DNA from: Patella vulgata | Lineage: Eukaryota; Mollusca; Gastropoda; Patellidae | Direction: 5' to 3' | DNA: 64,000 nt | Assembly: GCF_932274485.2 (NCBI RefSeq) | Contig: NC_065881.2 | Location: forward strand, 50,478,702 to 50,542,701 | Shown: positions 59,240-64,000 of the stretch, piece by piece | Layout of the letters: every line of letters starts with the position of its first letter | Numbering within the stretch: the first letter of the stretch is position 1 | Notes under the pieces: model-generated | What the model was told of the DNA's origin: nothing | Databases searched by the model: none | What the model saw: only the letters and a program-made list of their open reading frames with translations | Translations under genes and position numbers: made by a program

Positions 59240-60952
59240 CTAGTACCTATCTGTACAATATTGCCTATGAAATGCTTTACAATAATTCGCTTTATGACCC
59301 TCAATATTACACCGGTAACATGTAACCTTGGTACCAATTTTACACGTGTCTTTTGTATGACCCGAAATACCACAGAAGAAACAGGGTTTAATGAAACTAT
59401 TGTTAATGTCTAGTCTTTCCTTGATAATGTCTACATATTCTTCATAAATATGTAGTAGTGCAGATGTACCTCTGTCAGACAAGTGAATATTGTCTTTCCA
59501 AATATGTCTGTAGTCAGATTTTATTGAATCAAACACTCGAATTAGATTTACTGCCTTTTGAACACAAAACTCACGAAGGACATTGTTATAAAATTGAATG
59601 TTATGATCGATATTTTGTCCTGCCTGGTCATGTCTTGGTGCAGCCTCACAGATGAAAATATGTGCATTTGGCCTTTTCTTTCTAATAGTGTCCACTGTTC
59701 TTTTCAGGTCATATGTAATATCAGATAAGGACCGTAGCTCTGATACGTCATTCCCTCCAGCCTGAATGATAATTTTGTCATACATGCTGAGATCCATGCG
59801 CTGTAGATTTTTGACAATGTTGAAAATCTTGGCACCATTAATTGACAGCACTTTAACATTTGATTTTAGCCCATTTAATTTAACTCTTTGTAAAATGGAA
59901 CTGCCGATAAGAAGAATGTTTTTCTGGGATTGGGTTTCATTTGACAATTTATCTCCAATTACAATCGGTGGTTCTTTGGGTTTACTGGTGTCAATGACCT
60001 TTAGTCCATCCTGTCTCTCTTCAGTTAAGGTTCTAGTTGTTAGTGGCGTATCTGTACTGGCACGTGTCTTTGATGTTGATGGGGTCGTGTGGGTGGTAGT
60101 TTCTGTTGTAACATTCTTATCATCGTGGGAATGGAGATTTATAATGGATACATTGTTGTCTGAAGTATTATCTCTTGTACTAACCGGTTTGTCTTCACTA
60201 GTATTTTGTTGTTGATTTACTGCTGGTGTCTCATTTGATATGATTTTGATAGTGTCTGTGTTGATTTCCTGACTGGTTAGCATTACCGGGTCTGTTTGAG
60301 TTGCACTGTCAACGTAACTGATTTTATGGTTGAGGGCCTCTTGAAGTTGAAACACTTGGCTATCAAGATCTCTTATTTTCTCAAACAGGCAGTCTAGGTC
60401 AGAGTTCGTTACATGTACATTTTGTGATTGATAAGGTGTAGAATAAATTGGAGGAATGAAATCAAGTGAACTATTTTCCACAGGGAGTGGTATGATTACA
60501 TTTTTAGATGTACTATGGCTGTATTCAGAATTAACATCAAATAAATCTACTATATCTTCCTTTGAGGTATTTTCAATACTGTTCACATCTCCTGCGAATT
60601 TATCCAGAAGATTTGGAAAAACAGATGTAATCCATGCTATGCAGGCCCCTCCTTGAATATGTACCATATCCGTTGTTGAGTACAGATAAATCTTGAGTTT
60701 TTTGCCACCCATTTCAGTAGTTAGAACAAAACCATGATGAGATTTTGGAAAACTGTCTTTCGAATAGTGTAAATGCAACAGTTTTTCCATTATGTTAAAA
60801 TATGAGTGTTGAATAAATTGTACTGTAACACTGCAGTATTTATCTGTGTAGTCACTAAGTGTGAAATACTCATTGTTATTGACATCAATTGGTGTTGGTT
60901 CACAATTTGAACGTACTTGAGAGGATTGGTTTTCAAATGAATTTACTTCCAT
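59240..60952 (-). CDS. LINE ORF1: SGNH-like domain plus two zinc knuckles, 570 aa, intact
   Basis: Uninterrupted. Residues about 30-115 form a conserved-looking N-terminal domain (KLKIYLYSTTDMVHIQGG, then WITSVFPNL). 185-210 could form a short coiled coil. 215-340 is a Thr/Ser-rich linker. 345-510 is an SGNH/GDSL-hydrolase-like domain with all three main blocks: IGSSIL (Ser at 351/352), AGGND (398-402) and DNIHLS (D487, H490). Two CX2CX4HX4C knuckles follow (C524-C537, C545-C558). ORF1 products of this kind bind the element's RNA; the esterase-like fold is known from CR1-type ORF1 proteins. Activity is plausible from the preserved motifs but unproven. Confidence 0.93.
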   Translation of the reverse strand: MEVNSFENQSSQVRSNCEPTPIDVNNNEYFTLSDYTDKYCSVTVQFIQHSYFNIMEKLLHLHYSKDSFPKSHHGFVLTTEMGGKKLKIYLYSTTDMVHIQGGACIAWITSVFPNLLDKFAGDVNSIENTSKEDIVDLFDVNSEYSHSTSKNVIIPLPVENSSLDFIPPIYSTPYQSQNVHVTNSDLDCLFEKIRDLDSQVFQLQEALNHKISYVDSATQTDPVMLTSQEINTDTIKIISNETPAVNQQQNTSEDKPVSTRDNTSDNNVSIINLHSHDDKNVTTETTTHTTPSTSKTRASTDTPLTTRTLTEERQDGLKVIDTSKPKEPPIVIGDKLSNETQSQKNILLIGSSILQRVKLNGLKSNVKVLSINGAKIFNIVKNLQRMDLSMYDKIIIQAGGNDVSELRSLSDITYDLKRTVDTIRKKRPNAHIFICEAAPRHDQAGQNIDHNIQFYNNVLREFCVQKAVNLIRVFDSIKSDYRHIWKDNIHLSDRGTSALLHIYEEYVDIIKERLDINNSFIKPCFFCGISGHTKDTCKIGTKVTCYRCNIEGHKANYCKAFHRQYCTDRY

Positions 60953-61487
60953 CTTCGTATATTTTAAGTATATTTTGTATATTATTCACATAAATTAGCA
61001 GATTGTAATATCCATATAAACGAAGCAATAGCTTACCGTATTTTATTATCCATATAGTATTAAGTATTCACGGCTCTATTTAAGAATTGTCACTATATTT
61101 TTGAATCCAAAATTCTAAAATTAAGATTAAGGTAATCCACAGAATTTCACGAAAATCCAAATAAACATGTATAATAATCTTATCTTAACATTACAAGAAG
61201 GAATGGCACTTTGTTGGTTAGTATTTTTGAAGTACAGCACAATTTCTCCAGAGCTATTTTATTCCTGGCTGGTACGATAGATTATCTAGTAACGATAGAT
61301 AATCTGCTTGTCCGTCAAAATATTTCAACGAAAATCATAGGTGACGTTGGCTTGTTCACTAAATCCTAAATATTTTTATATATCTAATGTTGACAGATAT
61401 TCAATTCATCATATCTGTGTAAATACTGGATTGAACCATTATTATAGTTTGCAAAGGATTAACAATTAAATAATTCCTCAAATGAAG

Positions 61488-61575
61488 ATGGGAGCCATGA
61501 GTACGATTGTGGCCGAGAAAGTTCCCTGGGATTTTCCAGTGTGGTTTCTCCTTGTCAGTGGTGGAGGGGGGTGGG
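61488..61575 (+). mobile_element. SINE family 1 head fragment
   Basis: gggagccatgagtacgattg, tggccgagaaagttccctgg and ctccttgtcagtggtggagg. Paralogue of 49789-49885 with nine bases lost from the head. Confidence 0.7.
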
Positions 61576-61654
61576 GTGGATACAACGAAGAACTGAAACT
61601 TCATGGTGTTCGTCCGTCTTATTTAGTTTACTTACGGTTGGTTCCGAAAATGTA

Positions 61655-61745
61655 AACATACATTATGCAAGAGCTAAATATGCCTATTGCAGATCGCTCT
61701 TTAGTCCTGAAATGTTATCTAATTATTAGTAAGACATAATGTATT
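61655..61745 (+). repeat. Dispersed repeat R3, shortened
   Basis: attatgcaagagctaaatat and ctgaaatgttatctaattat match the first third of 49955-50235. The rest has been lost by a deletion of about 180 bp. Confidence 0.75.
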
Positions 61746-61847
61746 TTTAAACTCCATTTCATTTGATTTTATTTCTAGTTTAGTTATATTTATATATGTA
61801 TATGCCAGTTTGACTACTAGGTTCAAGGAATAGCTTCTGTGATACTA

Positions 61848-63406
61848 TACTAAGCAGCAAAAGAAACGTCAGGTTGGTATGTTACTCTGAATAGACGCAT
61901 GGCATAAAACTTGCCAAATGTTTTTATTGTATATTGGTGGCCACATCTCCAACTTTACCTGAGCAATAAGGCTCCTTCCCCAACACAGAATTGAACCCAG
62001 GAAATTTTCTCAAAAACCCAACCTGACTTCTGAGATGATAATATGTTCTCCATGATCTTCATGTAACTCATGGTGCACGCGTTGTTCACCCGGACCAGCC
62101 CTATAAAATGCACCCCCATACCTAGTTAAATCATTCACACTACAACGTCAGCAGCATGCCGCGACTCACGACAGCCCAGAGGAACCAGGCGCTTGGAAGA
62201 TTTGACGCTGGCCACACTGCCCAAGCCGTTGCCAATCACTCTCAGGTGAATGTTCGGACAATCTACAGGCTTCAGAAACGCTTTCGGGTCACCAACACCA
62301 CGGATGATCGCCCCAGAACTGGTAGACCAAAGGTTACCACAAGGCGACAAGACCGCCATGTTGTGCGACAGCACGTGCAGAATCCCTTGACACAGGCATA
62401 CGAGAGGCAGACAGTGGGAACACACGGAAGACTCATCAGTACCGATACAGTGCGCCGACGTCTCACCAGAGAGAACATCCATTGCCGTAGACCTTACCGT
62501 GGACCGATCCTCACACCTCGCCATAGACGTGAACATCTACAGTTTACCCAACAACACCAGAACTGGCGACAATGGAGAACTGCTCTGTTCACAGATGAGA
62601 GTCGGTATTTCGTATCAACTGCAGATGGCAGGATCAGAATATGGCGTCGACGTGGCCAGTGTTATTCTGACCAATGTATCATGGAACGAGACTCATGGGG
62701 AGGTCCAAGCATAATGGTTTGGGGCGTAATCGGCCTGAGCCAGAGAGTGGGTCCTGTGGTGTTCCAAAAGCTTGGTCCAGGGAGAGGAGGCGGCATCACA
62801 TCAGTGCGCAACATCGATCAAGCTCTCAGACCCCACGTCATACCACATTTGGCACGTCATCGAAACAACGTTTTCCAGCATGACAACGCCCGTTCCCACA
62901 CAGCCAGGGTTACTCGGGACTTTTTTACAGCAGAACGGTGTCAACGTTATGCACAGGACAGCCCTTAGTTCGGACTTAAACCCGATTGAACACCTTTGGG
63001 ATGAAATTCAGAGGAGACTTAATAACGTCGTACCGAGACCAAACACAGCCGATGGATTGCGCCAGGCTTTTCTGAGAGTGTGGTTCCAGGTGCCAATGGC
63101 GTTCATCAATCGTCTGGTCCATTCCATCTACAGACGCTGCGCAGCTGTTATTGACACTGGCGGTGGACACACCAGATACTGATGTATAGACTGTGTACAG
63201 ACTCTAAACCTTCTCGTAATGTCTTGGAACTGTGATGAATTAATCACTAATGTGTAAACATACTGTTCACAAAAAATTGCTTTGATCCATTTAGTAAGTC
63301 GTTTTCTAGAATGATTTGATTAAAGTGCCTCTCTGATTTTGAAATCGTACTGACGTTTTTTGGGTTTTTTTTTGTTCTTTTGGGGGTTTTTTTGCTGTTT
63401 AGTATA
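61848..63406 (+). mobile_element. Tc1/mariner transposon, copy 3, best preserved
   Basis: Left inverted repeat tactaagcagcaaaagaaac at about 61848; right end ctgtttagtata at about 63406, interrupted by T/G-rich filler. Same insertion site as copy 2, so both descend from one insertion that was carried along in the segmental duplication. About 1.56 kb, the usual size for the group. Confidence 0.92.
62156..63182 (+). pseudogene. Tc1-type (DD34E) transposase with a single frameshift
   Basis: ATG at 62156 (MPRLTTAQRNQALGRFDAGH). The N-terminal paired-like helix-turn-helix region is about 1-60 (NVRTIYRLQKRF), then GRPKVTTRRQDRH and a second DNA-binding segment with RRPYRGPILTPRHRREHL. Catalytic residues: D in FTDESRYF, D in FQHDNARSHTARV, E in DLNPIEHLWDE, with 34 residues between the last two, which defines DD34E. 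The glycine-rich box GGPSIMVWGVIG is present. The first frame ends at 62968 because a run of six T (62921-62926) has one T more than in copy 2. The following frame continues FLQQNGVNVMHRTALSSDLN to the stop at 63182. Expected full length is about 341 aa. Confidence 0.92.
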
Positions 63407-63454
63407 TATAGTTCTTGCTAACCATATCCGCGGGTGTTAATTAAGATACGCTAA

Positions 63455-63779
63455 TTAAGGTGGCTAAGTGGATAAGACGCTGGCTCGCTAGTCTTGAGGT
63501 CGCGGGTTCGCTCTCGGTGTTGGCCGAGAAAGTTCATCGACGTGGTTTCCCCTTGTGCAGGATGGAGGACCTGGCACAGAGGGCCTGGCAAGGACATCTG
63601 TCTGGTCTTTCGGATGGGACGATAAATCGAAGTCCCGTGTACCATTGGCTTGCACGTAAAAGATCCTCTGGCAGTTGAAATTCGATATAAGAGTAGGTCT
63701 TATAGCACACAGTATGGCGTATGCCCGTCTTCATTAGCCCAGTCGGAGCAGAACAGTAGAACGTTAAACCCCATTTCGT
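63455..63779 (+). mobile_element. tRNA-derived SINE, family 1, near full length
   Basis: aaggtggctaagtggataag (A-box region), gacgctggctcgctagtctt, cgcgggttcgctctcggtgt, ggccgagaaagttcatcgac, tttcggatgggacgataaat, agtcccgtgtaccattggct and agaacgttaaaccccatttc. Paralogue of 51800-52060, retaining the tRNA-like head that the other lost. Confidence 0.92.
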
Positions 63780-64000
63780 TAATTAACATTTGCACAGTAT
63801 CTGACGACAGACATATTTTTGGGACCGCGGGTGGTAGCCCTCTGGGCTTTATTTTGATATATCTGACTCTTTTGATCAAATCCCTTGATGTCCCTAACTC
63901 CAAATTTACACCAAATTTTTCTGACCAAGGCACTGTGCAATTTTGGATTTGACCGTTGAGATTACTGAGTATATTGGAGCGGGAGGATTTGCACCTCTTA

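Larger units (their letters stand above)
55706..61285 (-). mobile_element. Near full-length LINE retrotransposon
   Basis: About 5.6 kb on the minus strand. Order: 5' untranslated region (about 61285-60953), ORF1 (60952-59240), a 264-bp gap, ORF2 (58975-56023), a 280-bp 3' region, and a (TTA)n tail seen on the plus strand as (TAA)n at 55706-55740. The empty site is preserved at 49550-49580 of the paralogous segment, which shows that insertion followed the duplication. ORF1 with an SGNH-like domain and an ORF2 with apurinic endonuclease plus reverse transcriptase suggest the CR1/L2 side of the Jockey group; the clade is inferred. Only two lesions are seen in the ORF2 body, so it is young. Confidence 0.92.
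54431..64000 (+). repeat. Segmental duplication, copy 2 (continues off the window)
   Basis: Collinear with 48575-52330. Differences are the LINE at 55706-61285, an extra 280 bp at 54650-54930, a loss of about 180 bp within R3 (61740) and small changes. Similarity continues to base 64000, so the right border is not visible. Confidence 0.93.

Noticed and set aside
59240-60952. Host SGNH hydrolase/zinc-finger gene
   Set aside because: It directly precedes an endonuclease/reverse transcriptase frame inside a LINE with a (TAA)n tail; it is ORF1 of that element.

Overview
The window looks like AT-rich, gene-poor nuclear DNA of a marine invertebrate, most likely a mollusc and perhaps a gastropod. 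The reasons are intron-bearing host exons of a natriuretic-peptide-receptor (NPR) type receptor, two tRNA-derived SINE families whose tails resemble those common in molluscan genomes, several Tc1/mariner transposons, and a LINE of invertebrate type. The organism call is an inference. I see no rRNA gene, functional tRNA gene, CRISPR array or bacterial-style operon, and no LTR element or other virus-like element.

Layout. 1-31 kb is mostly non-coding. It holds diverged tandem arrays (1266-1701, 14620-14990), dispersed repeat pairs (20-440 with 19360-19890; 6925-7365 inverted against 23755-24155), an internally deleted Tc1/mariner element (4652-5301) with a second 5' fragment at 30717-31034, an old reverse-strand Tc1 copy (11885-13241), scattered SINEs and one short inverted-repeat transposon (29679-29896).

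31.3-37.7 kb carries the only host coding sequence I can support. On the minus strand there are two tandem copies of a two-exon block (exon 1 = signal peptide plus start of the receptor domain; exon 2 = core of the membrane-distal ANF-receptor lobe). All splice sites are good and the phases match. I found no later exons in the window. The copies may be the 5' ends of two tandem receptor genes, or alternative first-exon cassettes of one gene.

38-48 kb is repeat-rich spacer. It includes a striking recent rearrangement at 46459-47000: two identical 162-bp direct repeats flank a 220-bp segment that is an exact inverted copy of 41331-41550.

48.6-64 kb is a direct segmental duplication. Copy 1 spans 48575 to about 52330; copy 2 runs from about 54431 off the right edge. 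Each copy carries the same SINE pieces and the same Tc1 insertion (50336-51748 and 61848-63406). Copy 2 was later interrupted by a nearly full-length LINE (55706-61285, minus strand). Its ORF1 is intact and combines an SGNH-hydrolase-like domain with two zinc knuckles. Its ORF2 (endonuclease plus reverse transcriptase) has one frameshift and one in-frame stop. An AACGTT-rich tandem repeat (53438-54430) abuts the left edge of copy 2.
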